NCBI GenBank assembly: GCA_030824805.1
Contig: JAPJRC010000010.1
Span: 1 to 43,276 of the forward strand
Length of the DNA stretch: 43,276 nt
From: Micavibrio sp.
GTDB taxonomy: Bacteria; Pseudomonadota; Alphaproteobacteria; Micavibrionales; Micavibrionaceae
Reading direction: 5' to 3'
Shown here: one piece after another, positions 32,995 to 41,366 of the stretch
Numbering within the stretch: the stretch's first letter is position 1
How the letters are laid out: each line of letters begins with the position of its first letter
Position numbers and translations under genes: made by a program
Notes under the pieces: generated by a model
The model's database searches: none
Told to the model about the DNA's origin: nothing
Seen by the model: only the letters and a program-made list of their open reading frames with translations

Positions 32995-35238
32995 TCAATC
33001 TGCTTTTTTTATAAAGCTGTCCATCACGCGCTTGATGCCTTTTTCTCCTTCGAAGGCAATATCAAGCTTGTGGCCGTCGAGATGCACTATGGTGCCGCGA
33101 CCAAATTTTTCGTGCTGCACTTTATCACCGCGCGCGTAGCCGCTGATCGATTGGCCGCTATCGGGTTTTGACTCGACGCGGCGGGCGTTGCCTTCGATAT
33201 AATTGGTACGGCGCGCCGCAAACTCGTTGCCGAAGCCCGACGAATCCCAATGCGACGAACGGCCTGCCGTGTTGCCATACAAGCCCGTATCGGCTTGCGT
33301 TTCGATATTTTCTTCGGGGAGTTCATCGACAAAGCGCGAGGGGATGGCGTTCATCCAGTTGCCATACATGCGACGATTGGCAACATAACTGATATAGCCG
33401 CGTTCACGCGCCCGGGTTATGCCCACATAGGCAAGGCGGCGCTCTTCTTCCAATCCCTTAAGCCCGTTTTCATCCATGCTGCGCTGGGACGGGAACAATC
33501 CTTCCTCCCAACCCGGCAGGAACACGCATTTGAATTCAAGGCCTTTAGCCCCGTGCAATGTCATAATGGTAACCTGGTCGGCGTTCGCATCGTTGTTCTG
33601 TGCTTCCATTACCAGCGAGACGTGCTCCAGAAAACCGGGCAGATTTTCAAATTCTTCCATGCCCGAAACAAGCTCTTTTAAGTTTTCAAGGCGCCCGGGG
33701 CTTTCCGGCGATTTATCCGCCTGCCACATCGCTGTGTACCCGCTTTCGTCCATGATAATTTTTGCCAGTTCGACATGGTGCGTGTTCGTGGCAAGGCCGC
33801 GCCAGCGCTCGAAATCATCGACCAGCTTCATGATGGTGCCTTTGACTTTAGGCTTCAACTCGTCCGTTTGTGTTAGATCGCGCAGCGCATCGTAGAGCGA
33901 CATCTGCTTGCTGCGCGCATGCGTGTACAGGGTCTGCACTGTGGTATCGCCAATGCCGCGCTTCGGCGTGTTGATGATACGCTCCAACGCAAGATCGTCG
34001 TCCTTCTGGTTGACCACGCGCAAATAAGCCAGCGCGTCGCGTATCTCAAGACGTTCATAGAATCGCGGACCGCCGATCACACGATAGGGAAGGCCGAGCT
34101 GTATAAAACGTTCTTCGAACTCACGCGTCTGGAATCCGGCACGGACCAGAACAGCCATATCGTTGAGGCCATAACGTTTATGCTGTAGCGATTCAATTTC
34201 CTCGCCGACCCAGCGCGCTTCGGCTTCACCATCCCAAAGCCCGCGCACACGGATTTTTTCTCCATCGCCTTCCGATGTGAAAAGTTCTTTACCCAGGCGG
34301 CCTTCGTTGTTGGCGATCACCGCGTTCGCGGCGGAAAGGATATGGCCCGTGCTGCGATAGTTTTCTTCAAGACGGATCACTGTCGCGCCCGGAAAATCCT
34401 TTTCGAACTTCAGAATATTTTCCACCTGCGCGCCGCGCCATCCGTAAATCGACTGGTCGTCATCACCCACGCAGCAAATATTGCCCGAGCCTTTGGCTAG
34501 CAGGCGTAGCCAGAGATATTGCGCGACGTTCGTATCCTGATACTCATCAACCAGAACATATTTGAAACGGCGGTGGTAATCGGCAAGAATTTCCGCGTTC
34601 GCAGGATGCTTGAAAATCTGTATCATGTGCAGCAAAAGATCGCCGAAATCTGCCGCGTTCAATGTCTTCAAACGGTCCTGATATTGTTTGTAGATCAGAA
34701 GCAGCTTGTTGTTTGCGATATCCGCAGCCTCGTTAGGAGCAACCTCGTTAGGAGCCCAGCCCTTGTCTTTCCAGCCGGAGATTTTATCGGCCAGCAATTT
34801 GGGCGGCCATTTCTTGGTGTCTATGCTTTCGGCTTCCATCAATTGCTTGATCAGGCGCACCTGATCATCCTGATCAAGGATGGTAAAGCCGGATTGTAGT
34901 CCGACGAGATCGGCGTGACGGCGCAGCATGCGGGCGGCCAGCGCGTGAAACGTGCCAAGCCACCAGCCTTCCACCGGCGCTCCACCCATTAGCGCGGAAA
35001 CGCGATGTTTCATCTCTTGCGCGGCCTTGTTGGTAAAGGTGACAGCAAGAATCTGACCGGGGAAAGCACGGTTGGTACGCAGCAGATAGGCGAGGCGCGT
35101 GGTTAGTACACGGGTTTTTCCGGTGCCGGCGCCCGCCAGAACGAGCACAGCGCCTTCCGTGGTTTCCACGGCTTGGCGCTGGGCGGTATTAAGAGATGCG
35201 AGATAGTCTGTCTGGCTTGGTATCGGCACGTTTTGCAT
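32995..35238 (-). CDS. uvrD: UvrD/PcrA/Rep-type ATP-dependent DNA helicase
   Basis: This SF1A 3'-5' helicase unwinds DNA in repair and replication restart. The 747-residue protein has Q-motif LNTAQRQAVE, motif I LAGAGTGKTRVL (34-45), motif II VDEYQDTN, motif III GDDDQSIYGWRGA, motif IV ENYRSTGHIL, motif V TLHGAKGLEFK and motif VI YVGITRAR. The C-terminal tail ends with a Tudor-like segment (KVQHEKFGRGTIVHLDGHKLDIAF), as in PcrA/UvrD. Length is typical (720-780). The gene is monocistronic by appearance; the downstream convergent neighbour abuts it. Confidence 0.95.
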   Translation of the reverse strand: MQNVPIPSQTDYLASLNTAQRQAVETTEGAVLVLAGAGTGKTRVLTTRLAYLLRTNRAFPGQILAVTFTNKAAQEMKHRVSALMGGAPVEGWWLGTFHALAARMLRRHADLVGLQSGFTILDQDDQVRLIKQLMEAESIDTKKWPPKLLADKISGWKDKGWAPNEVAPNEAADIANNKLLLIYKQYQDRLKTLNAADFGDLLLHMIQIFKHPANAEILADYHRRFKYVLVDEYQDTNVAQYLWLRLLAKGSGNICCVGDDDQSIYGWRGAQVENILKFEKDFPGATVIRLEENYRSTGHILSAANAVIANNEGRLGKELFTSEGDGEKIRVRGLWDGEAEARWVGEEIESLQHKRYGLNDMAVLVRAGFQTREFEERFIQLGLPYRVIGGPRFYERLEIRDALAYLRVVNQKDDDLALERIINTPKRGIGDTTVQTLYTHARSKQMSLYDALRDLTQTDELKPKVKGTIMKLVDDFERWRGLATNTHHVELAKIIMDESGYTAMWQADKSPESPGRLENLKELVSGMEEFENLPGFLEHVSLVMEAQNNDANADQVTIMTLHGAKGLEFKCVFLPGWEEGLFPSQRSMDENGLKGLEEERRLAYVGITRARERGYISYVANRRMYGNWMNAIPSRFVDELPEENIETQADTGLYGNTAGRSSHWDSSGFGNEFAARRTNYIEGNARRVESKPDSGQSISGYARGDKVQHEKFGRGTIVHLDGHKLDIAFEGEKGIKRVMDSFIKKAD

Positions 35239-35277
35239 GGGATAGAGATAGCGCCCCCTCCCATGCGCGGCAAGAAC

Positions 35278-35763
35278 TTACTTTACCAGCACCTTCTTGG
35301 GAGCCTCGGCCGTGGAAGCAACCGATACATCCGCAGGTTTTTCTTCCTTGTGGACGTTGCCGTTCATAGACACCAGCTTCTGGTTTTTAAAATAGAGCGT
35401 AAAGCGGTAATCCGTATCCAACGCCGGCAATATGCCCGTGGCTCCGAAATTCGCGGTAACTTTCGTATCGTAACGTTTGCCGGCAACCTTGCCACGTTTA
35501 CGGAATTTCTCGATATCGAAACCGCTGTTTTCAAAGAAGCGGATAACATCGCGCGTCTTCATGCCCGGTTTGACATGGTGATTGGCAACGGGTGCCAGAT
35601 CCAGTTTTTCACCCATCCCGTACAGGACGCGGTAATTCTGGATCTGCATCACGAATGGTGTCGCGTTGCTGGGGGTTAAAAGAAATACCACCGCGGCCAC
35701 GGCCACGATAATAATCATGGCGGCCAAGGCCCATCGTTTCGTCTCTTTGGACGTTTCCATCAT
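35278..35763 (-). CDS. small membrane-anchored protein, weakly BamE/SmpA-like
   Basis: The 161-residue protein has one N-terminal transmembrane segment (11-30: ALAAMIIIVAVAAVVFLL) and a periplasmic remainder. VKPGMKTRDVIRFFENSGF (about 64-82) followed by DTDYRFTLYFKNQKLVSMNG recalls the two-helix/three-strand plan of SmpA/OmlA (BamE) proteins, but there is no lipobox and the match is weak. Function unknown. The tail is Ala/Glu/Pro/Lys-rich. The start may be either of two adjacent ATGs (35763 or 35760). It lies 36 bp downstream of mntR on the same strand. Confidence 0.7.
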   Translation of the reverse strand: MMETSKETKRWALAAMIIIVAVAAVVFLLTPSNATPFVMQIQNYRVLYGMGEKLDLAPVANHHVKPGMKTRDVIRFFENSGFDIEKFRKRGKVAGKRYDTKVTANFGATGILPALDTDYRFTLYFKNQKLVSMNGNVHKEEKPADVSVASTAEAPKKVLVK

Positions 35764-35799
35764 CTTCGTTGTATCCCTGAAAAGCTTGTTACTTACTTA

Positions 35800-36234
35800 T
35801 TACTTTTTATTCTTTACGTAGGCAGCAAAGGCTTTAAGCGTTTCGGCGCTGATATGGTGTTCAACACCTTCTGCATCCAGTTCGGCCGTACGGGCGGAGA
35901 CTCCGATGCTTTTGAGAAAGTTTACCACTATTTCGTGTCTGGCTTTGCAACTTTCGGCTAGTTTCGTACCCTTTTCCGTTAAAAAAAGCGAGCGGTATTT
36001 TTCATTGGTCACCAACCCCTCTTTGTTCAACCTGGCGATCGTCTTGTTGACGGTCGCGTGGGTTACCCCGAACGCCCCGGCAAGATCGACCACCCGGGCC
36101 TCCCCTCTCTCGGCGATCAGGTCGGCAATCATCTCGACATAATCTTCGGCCGTCTCGCTCTGGTGCGCTTCGCGTACCTGCTCGAAAGCCTTGGAACGTA
36201 TCTCTTTTCTCAGGTCCTTACCGATGCCAGACAT
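35800..36234 (-). CDS. mntR: manganese-responsive transcriptional repressor
   Basis: MntR of the DtxR family represses Mn2+ uptake genes when Mn is sufficient. The 144-residue protein has an N-terminal winged helix (about 30-95: EDYVEMIADLIAERGEARVV, then FGVTHATVNKTIARLNKEG), and a dimerisation/metal domain with SCKARHEIVVNFL and AELDAEGVEHHIS, holding the Glu, His and Cys ligands of the family. It matches the E. coli MntR type and lacks the SH3-like domain of DtxR. ATG 36234 has GGGGAA 10 bases before it. It is divergent from mntH, its expected target. Confidence 0.93.
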   Translation of the reverse strand: MSGIGKDLRKEIRSKAFEQVREAHQSETAEDYVEMIADLIAERGEARVVDLAGAFGVTHATVNKTIARLNKEGLVTNEKYRSLFLTEKGTKLAESCKARHEIVVNFLKSIGVSARTAELDAEGVEHHISAETLKAFAAYVKNKK

Positions 36235-36358
36235 AAATCATCATTCCCCTATTCAAAGGTGGATGTCAATTTGTGCAACGCCGCAGCAAGAACCTGTCCA
36301 GAGGCACTTAGGTTCCACCAAGCAAACGCCGTACCAACCAGACCAGAAACAAGCGGTG

Positions 36359-36391
36359 TAGCCTTGGCTAAGTTTTTTGTTGCCTTGGCTA
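36359..36391 (+). promoter_or_regulatory. predicted MntR operator: two identical boxes 21 bp apart
   Basis: The 10-base sequence GCCTTGGCTA occurs at 36361-36370 and again at 36382-36391, exactly 21 bp (two helical turns) apart. The first copy sits in a 5-bp-arm palindrome TAGCC-TT-GGCTA (36359-36370). The second overlaps the predicted mntH -35 box, so protein bound there would block transcription. Confidence 0.6.
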
Positions 36392-36409
36392 CATTCTTGC
36401 TCCTATACT
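36380..36409 (+). promoter_or_regulatory. predicted mntH promoter, close to the start codon
   Basis: TTGCCT (36380-36385) and TATACT (36404-36409) are 18 bases apart. The -10 box ends 6 bases before ATG 36416, so transcription should start at or beside the start codon. Confidence 0.5.
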
Positions 36410-36415
36410 AAGTTT

Positions 36416-37771
36416 ATGAGCCCTCATGCTTTAAAAGTGTATCTGAACCAGGGGTGGCGCGGTCGCACGGGCGACGCGTCGCTTTCCGACGTGCATGGCT
36501 CTATCCCTGTACAAAAAGGCTGGGGCTTCTTCCGCAAATTCATGGCGTTCTTCGGGCCGGGCTATCTGGTGGCGGTCGGATACATGGACCCCGGCAACTG
36601 GGCAACCTCGCTCGCGGGCGGCGCGCAATTCGGCTACGCGCTGTTGGCTGTGGCGCTCGTTTCCAACCTGATGGCGATTTTGCTGCAGTCACTGTGCGCG
36701 CGTCTGGGCATCGCATCGGGACGTGATCTGGCGCAGGCTTGCCGTGATTCCTGCTCCAAACCTGTCTCGTTTGTTTTGTGGATTCTGGCAGAGCTTGCCA
36801 TCTGCGCCACGGACCTGGCCGAAGTGATCGGTACGGCGATCGGGCTATACCTGCTGTTCGGGATACCGATGGAAATCGGCGTTCTTATCACCGCGTTCGA
36901 TGTTTTTCTGGTTCTCGCCTTCCAGCGTCTCGGGTTCCGCTGGGTCGAAGCCTTCGTTATCACATTGCTGCTCGTCATTTTCGCCTGTTTTGGAATCCAG
37001 ATGTGGCTGGCTCAGCCGGATGTCGCGGCGGTTATGGGCGGCTTTATCCCTTCTGCCGAAATCATTACCAATCCTGCGATGCTTTACCTCGCCCTTGGTA
37101 TTATCGGTGCCACGGTCATGCCGCACAATCTCTACCTTCATTCCGCCGTCGTGCAGACCCGCGCGGTTGGCCAGAACACGGAAGACAAGCGCGAAGCCAT
37201 AAAGCTGGCGACCATCGATTCCAGTATTGCGCTGATGCTGGCACTGTTCGTCAACGCGTCGATTCTTATCCTGTCCGCTGCCGCCTTCCACGCCAACGGC
37301 CATACGGACGTTGTTGAGCTTGAGCATGCCCATACATTGTTATCGCCCGTGCTTGGCGCGGCGATTGCTGCGCCCCTGTTTGCCATTGCGCTTCTTTGCT
37401 GCGGCCTGAATTCAACCGTCACGGCCACACTCGCCGGTCAGGTGGTGATGGAAGGCTTCATCAATATCCGCATCGCGCCCTGGATGCGTCGCCTGATCAC
37501 CCGCCTTATCGCGATCGTGCCGGCCATTATCGTCACCATGATGTATGGCGGCGAAGGAACGGCCAAACTGCTGATCGCATCACAAGTTATTCTTTCCCTG
37601 CAATTGCCTTTCGCGGTCGTGCCGCTCGTGCTTTATACGGCCAATAAAAAGAAAATGGGCAGCCTTGCTGCACCCTCATGGGTTACTGCCATAGCAGCAT
37701 TGATTGCTGTGATTCTTATCACACTGAATGCGAAGATGCTCTGGGATCTGGCGTCTGAATTTTTCGGATAG
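36416..37771 (+). CDS. mntH: Nramp-family divalent metal (Mn2+) transporter
   Basis: MntH imports Mn2+ (and Fe2+) with protons across the inner membrane. The 451-residue protein has about 11 transmembrane segments, the metal-binding TM1 motif MDPGNWATS (57-65) and the TM6 motif GATVMPHNLYLHS. The consensus LCARLGIASGRDLAQACRD transport region is present. ATG 36416 fits the family N-terminus; the open frame continues 13 codons upstream, but those overlap the promoter. There is no ribosome site. MntR regulation is expected from the divergent mntR gene and the boxes at 36359-36391. The gene abuts the convergent GGDEF gene. Confidence 0.95.
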   Translation: MSPHALKVYLNQGWRGRTGDASLSDVHGSIPVQKGWGFFRKFMAFFGPGYLVAVGYMDPGNWATSLAGGAQFGYALLAVALVSNLMAILLQSLCARLGIASGRDLAQACRDSCSKPVSFVLWILAELAICATDLAEVIGTAIGLYLLFGIPMEIGVLITAFDVFLVLAFQRLGFRWVEAFVITLLLVIFACFGIQMWLAQPDVAAVMGGFIPSAEIITNPAMLYLALGIIGATVMPHNLYLHSAVVQTRAVGQNTEDKREAIKLATIDSSIALMLALFVNASILILSAAAFHANGHTDVVELEHAHTLLSPVLGAAIAAPLFAIALLCCGLNSTVTATLAGQVVMEGFINIRIAPWMRRLITRLIAIVPAIIVTMMYGGEGTAKLLIASQVILSLQLPFAVVPLVLYTANKKKMGSLAAPSWVTAIAALIAVILITLNAKMLWDLASEFFG

Positions 37772-38830
37772 TTATTTTTTCGCTGCCATATTGCGTTCAT
37801 GCGGCGTGGGCGCTGCTGCAACCTGATTGCGGCCGTTGTGTTTGGCGGTGTAAAGCGCGGCATCGGCACGCTCGATCAAATCCTCGACGCTTTCCTCATG
37901 GTAATATTGCGCCACACCGACAGACATTGTGATGCGTCCCAGAAGTTCGCCGTTCGAACGGTTGATGACTTCCTTGTTGGCCAGGGCTTTGCGCAACGAT
38001 TCTGCCACAGCGATACCATGGTCGAGATTGGTTTCTGGAAGAAGGATCGTAAATTCTTCACCGCCGTAACGCGCAGCAAAGTCTTTACCCTTAATTCCGT
38101 CGGTAAGCGTGCGCGCAACGAGGCGCAGGACCTGGTCACCCACCTGGTGGCCGTAATTGTCGTTAAAGCTCTTGAAGTGATCGATGTCGACCATAAGCAG
38201 CGTGAATATTTTTCCGTCTTCGTTGCAGTCTTTTGAAAGACGCTTGATATTTTCGTCAAAGGATTTGCGGTTTGACAGACTGGTAAGGCCGTCCGTCATC
38301 GCTTCGCGGCGGACGCGCTCAAGATCGCGCTTCAGCTCTTCCATGGCCACGGCCGAACGGTCGAGCTGGGCTTCCAGCTTTCTGTTGTGCTCCATCATCT
38401 TGTTGGTGTCGGCCACGACGCTTTTCATGACGATTTCCATTTCCTGCGGCGTGCGCACGGCGGATATTTTTTTGGTCACGCCATCCAGCGTGTCGCTGTA
38501 TTCGCTGGTTGCGTCCTTGACGTTGTGCATCAGGGAAGAAACATCGTGCAGGGTCGCATGGATCTGGTCCGAAGCGCGTGTGTAAACTTCTTGCTGGCGG
38601 CGTTCTGATAGAAACTGCTCATGCAGGGCGCGGCAATCCATGCTGGTGAGCTTGCCCTTGCTTTTTGCCAGCGTGTCTATAGCTTTTTTCAACTCTCCAT
38701 GGGCGTTCGCATAGTAAGCGTACCAGACTTCAAAATTGATCGGGTCATGCGTGATGCCGTCACGCTGCATCCGAGCGATGGCGTCGCTGGCCACGTTCTT
38801 TGCGAGATCGAAATCGTGATCGTATTGCAT
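37772..38830 (-). CDS. GGDEF diguanylate cyclase
   Basis: The 352-residue cytosolic protein ends in a GGDEF domain (about 175-335) that makes cyclic di-GMP from two GTP. The active-site motif RYGGEEF is intact (GGEEF 256-260), as are DGLTSLSNRKSFD and MVDIDHFKSFNDNYGHQVGD. The inhibitory I-site position, nine residues upstream, reads KGKD (247-250) rather than RxxD. The N-terminal 170 residues are helical with heptad-like stretches (for example 145-175) and no recognised sensor domain; this fold is common in alphaproteobacterial cyclases. The downstream target is unknown. The ribosome site is weak. Confidence 0.92.
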   Translation of the reverse strand: MQYDHDFDLAKNVASDAIARMQRDGITHDPINFEVWYAYYANAHGELKKAIDTLAKSKGKLTSMDCRALHEQFLSERRQQEVYTRASDQIHATLHDVSSLMHNVKDATSEYSDTLDGVTKKISAVRTPQEMEIVMKSVVADTNKMMEHNRKLEAQLDRSAVAMEELKRDLERVRREAMTDGLTSLSNRKSFDENIKRLSKDCNEDGKIFTLLMVDIDHFKSFNDNYGHQVGDQVLRLVARTLTDGIKGKDFAARYGGEEFTILLPETNLDHGIAVAESLRKALANKEVINRSNGELLGRITMSVGVAQYYHEESVEDLIERADAALYTAKHNGRNQVAAAPTPHERNMAAKK

Positions 38831-38977
38831 GATACTGAAAGACCTGGGTTGGTTGGTAAGGCTTAGATAAGACTTTTCTTATAAAAACAATGGTTAATCA
38901 TCATAACAGCTCTCCCCTTAAACCACAGTTAATGCATTATGAGTAATGATTATTTATGGTTGTCCTCAGGAGATCTG

Positions 38978-39565
38978 CTAAATCCATTTGGTTGAAGGGT
39001 CGAAACGCTCGTTCGGGGCGTTGGTCAGGGCGGCGGGCACTTCGGCCACACTGTTTACAACCTGGAACATGCCGAAATCCTCTTCCCGCATGAATTTCTG
39101 GTCTGCTATGTACTTGATAGCTTCAACCATTTTCGTCCAGTACCCGTTTATATTGACCATAACGACCGGCTTGTCGTGCAGGCCGAGCTGTTTCCAGGTC
39201 AGGAGTTCGAAAAATTCGTCCAGTGTGCCGAGGCCGCCCGCCAGAATTACGAATGCGTCGGATTTATCGACCATCATCTGTTTGCGGATATGCATGGAAT
39301 CGACAATGTGCAGCTCCGTAAGGTCCGTGTGTTCGATTTCCCGCGCCTGAATATGCTGCGGGATAATACCTACCACAGGCGCGCCCGCTTCGAGCGCGGA
39401 GTCTGCAACAAGTCCCATCAGTCCTACACGGCCGCCGCCATACACCACACCCCAGTTGCTTGCGGCAATGGTTTTGCCAAGCTCAACCGCTGCATCTTTA
39501 TAAACTTGGTCCACGCGCGCGCTGGAACCGCAATACACACATACCGACTTAATTTTGGTCATCAT
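38978..39565 (-). CDS. LOG family protein (cytokinin riboside 5'-monophosphate phosphoribohydrolase-like)
   Basis: The 195-residue Rossmann-type protein belongs to the LOG/TIGR00730 family, which hydrolyses nucleoside monophosphates to free base and ribose 5-phosphate. It has VCVYCGSSARVD (8-19), YGGGRVGLMGLVAD and MHIRKQMM. The signature loop, usually PGGxGTxxE, reads AGGLGTLDE here. Length is typical. Two adjacent ATGs (39565 and 39562) can serve as start. It is divergent from psd. Confidence 0.9.
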   Translation of the reverse strand: MMTKIKSVCVYCGSSARVDQVYKDAAVELGKTIAASNWGVVYGGGRVGLMGLVADSALEAGAPVVGIIPQHIQAREIEHTDLTELHIVDSMHIRKQMMVDKSDAFVILAGGLGTLDEFFELLTWKQLGLHDKPVVMVNINGYWTKMVEAIKYIADQKFMREEDFGMFQVVNSVAEVPAALTNAPNERFDPSTKWI

Positions 39566-39708
39566 TCTTCGTTCGTTTCTTTCGCAATCATTACATCTGG
39601 TTTTTACTTTACCATCAATAGGATAGGATTTTCCAGCCCCGCCATGAAAAACTCATGCGCACAGTTGTCTGAAAACGGCTGGGGTCTATGCAACAGCGCA
39701 CAAAACGG

Positions 39709-39714
39709 TATAAT
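39709..39714 (+). promoter_or_regulatory. possible -10 box of the psd-pssA operon
   Basis: A perfect TATAAT lies 47 bases before the psd ATG. No -35 hexamer of quality is seen 16-18 bases upstream. Confidence 0.35.
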
Positions 39715-39760
39715 TCGGCCTGAATACAAGAACAACCCCAAAGGACCAGTTTAAAAGACC

Positions 39761-40480
39761 ATGAGCGGCGAATCCCTCCTCGACACCATCAAGAAAACAA
39801 TCATTGTGCCTCCGCACCCGGCCGGCATCCCCTTTATCGGCGGCGGCGTGGTTCTGTCTTTGATATTTTTTACCTTCTCGGAATTCCTTGGCGTCGTGGC
39901 TCTGGTCTTTGCTGCGTTCTGTCTTTACTTCTTCCGCGACCCTGAACGTGTAACCCCGCAAAAATCGTCGCTGGTTATGGCCGCAGCCGATGGTGAAGTC
40001 AGCGCCATCGTAGCCGATGTTTCCCTGCCATCCGAACTGGCTGGCGGCGATGATACGCGCTATACCCGGATCAGCACATTCCTATCCGTGTTCGATGTAC
40101 ACATCCAGCGCGCGCCTGTTTCCGGCAAAATCATCCGCAAGGTTTATTCCCCCGGCAAGTTCATAAACGCCGATCTCGACAAGGCCAGCGAAGACAATGA
40201 ACGCTGCTCGCTGATCATCGAAACGGACAGCGGCCACAAAGTCTGCGTTGTGCAGATCGCGGGCCTTATCGCACGCCGCATCATCAACGATGTGCGCGAA
40301 GACGACCCTATCGTTGCGGGCAAGCGCTACGGCATCATCCGTTTCGGCAGCCGCGTCGATATCTACGTGCCGGAAGGTATTTCGCCGCTCGTCTGCGTCG
40401 GCCAGCGCGCCATCGGCGGCGAGACCGTGTTTGCGGATTTTGAGGCCGACGAAGCACAACGCGAAGGCCTTGTGGTCTAA
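39761..40480 (+). CDS. psd: phosphatidylserine decarboxylase
   Basis: Psd converts phosphatidylserine to phosphatidylethanolamine at the inner membrane. The 239-residue proenzyme has two hydrophobic segments (about 22-56), YFFRDPERV (56-64), the catalytic His in FDVHIQRAPVSG (111-122) and the self-cleavage site IRFGSRVD (193-200), which yields a pyruvoyl group at Ser197. This short FGSR form is the alphaproteobacterial type, distinct from the LGST E. coli form. pssA follows with an overlapping TAATG, so substrate-making and substrate-using enzymes are coupled. AAAGACC is the nearest purine-rich site before ATG. Confidence 0.94.
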   Translation: MSGESLLDTIKKTIIVPPHPAGIPFIGGGVVLSLIFFTFSEFLGVVALVFAAFCLYFFRDPERVTPQKSSLVMAAADGEVSAIVADVSLPSELAGGDDTRYTRISTFLSVFDVHIQRAPVSGKIIRKVYSPGKFINADLDKASEDNERCSLIIETDSGHKVCVVQIAGLIARRIINDVREDDPIVAGKRYGIIRFGSRVDIYVPEGISPLVCVGQRAIGGETVFADFEADEAQREGLVV

Positions 40481-41364
40481 TGGCTGTCAGCGAGCTCAAA
40501 ACCCGCAACGAAAGCGGCAATGCACCTGGCTCGAAGCAGGGCGTGGTCGGGCTTAACCGCCTGATCCCGAACCTTATGACACTCACTGCGATGGCGGCGG
40601 GATTGGCTGCCATCCAGTTCGCATGGGACACGCAATGGGAAAAGGCAGTGCTTGCCATCATGGTCGCCGCCATTCTCGACGCACTCGACGGCGCCACCGC
40701 AAGACTGCTGAAAGCCACCAGCGAATTTGGCGCACAGCTTGATTCACTCTCAGACTTTCTCGCTTTCGGTGTAGCACCCGCTGTTATTTTGTATTCTTGG
40801 ATCTTGCAGGAGTCCGGCAAAGTGGGCTGGATCGCGATGATCGTGTTTGCGGCCGCCAGTGCCCTTCGCCTTGCGCGTTTTAACGCCACGCAGCAAAAGC
40901 TGCCGGAATGGAAAAAGAAATTCTTCTCGGGCATTCCCGCTCCTGCCGGTGCAGGGCTCGCGCTTTTGCCCATGATGGTCTGGTTCCAGCTTCACAGCGA
41001 TTTCTTCGATGACGTTCGCTTCGCATCGCCGCTCGTTGGTCTTTGGACAATCCTCATCGCCGGCATGATGGTCAGCCGCATTCCGACTTTCTCGACGAAA
41101 ATGATTCGCCTGCCGGCAAAACTCGGCATGCCTGCTCTGGCCTTTGCTGCGCTGTTGATGGCGGCTCTTTTCCACGCGCCTTGGCAGACACTCACCGTCG
41201 CTGCGCTTTTCTATATGGGGGCAATCCCGTTCGCGGTGCGCAAATTCCGCCAGATGCAAAAAGAACATGACGAGGAAGAAGAAGACATGGCCGATCTCGC
41301 TATCGGTGCGATCTCCCTCGAGGAACTTTCCAACAGCACGCCTGCACCCTATAAAGAGGAATAA
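40480..41364 (+). CDS. pssA: CDP-diacylglycerol-serine O-phosphatidyltransferase
   Basis: PssA makes phosphatidylserine from CDP-diacylglycerol and serine. The 294-residue membrane enzyme has the complete CDP-alcohol phosphotransferase motif: D67-x2-D70-G-x2-A-R-x8-G84-x3-D88-x3-D92, in the block LDALDGATARLLKATSEFGA. The N-terminus RLIPNLMTLTAMAAGLAAI and about eight hydrophobic segments are typical of the PssA integral-membrane type. The C-terminal 30 residues are acidic (EEEEDMADL). Its ATG overlaps the psd stop. Confidence 0.95.
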   Translation: MAVSELKTRNESGNAPGSKQGVVGLNRLIPNLMTLTAMAAGLAAIQFAWDTQWEKAVLAIMVAAILDALDGATARLLKATSEFGAQLDSLSDFLAFGVAPAVILYSWILQESGKVGWIAMIVFAAASALRLARFNATQQKLPEWKKKFFSGIPAPAGAGLALLPMMVWFQLHSDFFDDVRFASPLVGLWTILIAGMMVSRIPTFSTKMIRLPAKLGMPALAFAALLMAALFHAPWQTLTVAALFYMGAIPFAVRKFRQMQKEHDEEEEDMADLAIGAISLEELSNSTPAPYKEE

Positions 41365-41366
41365 GC

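Noticed and set aside
36235..36415. Manganese riboswitch upstream of mntH
   Set aside because: The predicted promoter lies right before the start codon, so the message has no leader for an aptamer; the characteristic motif was not seen.
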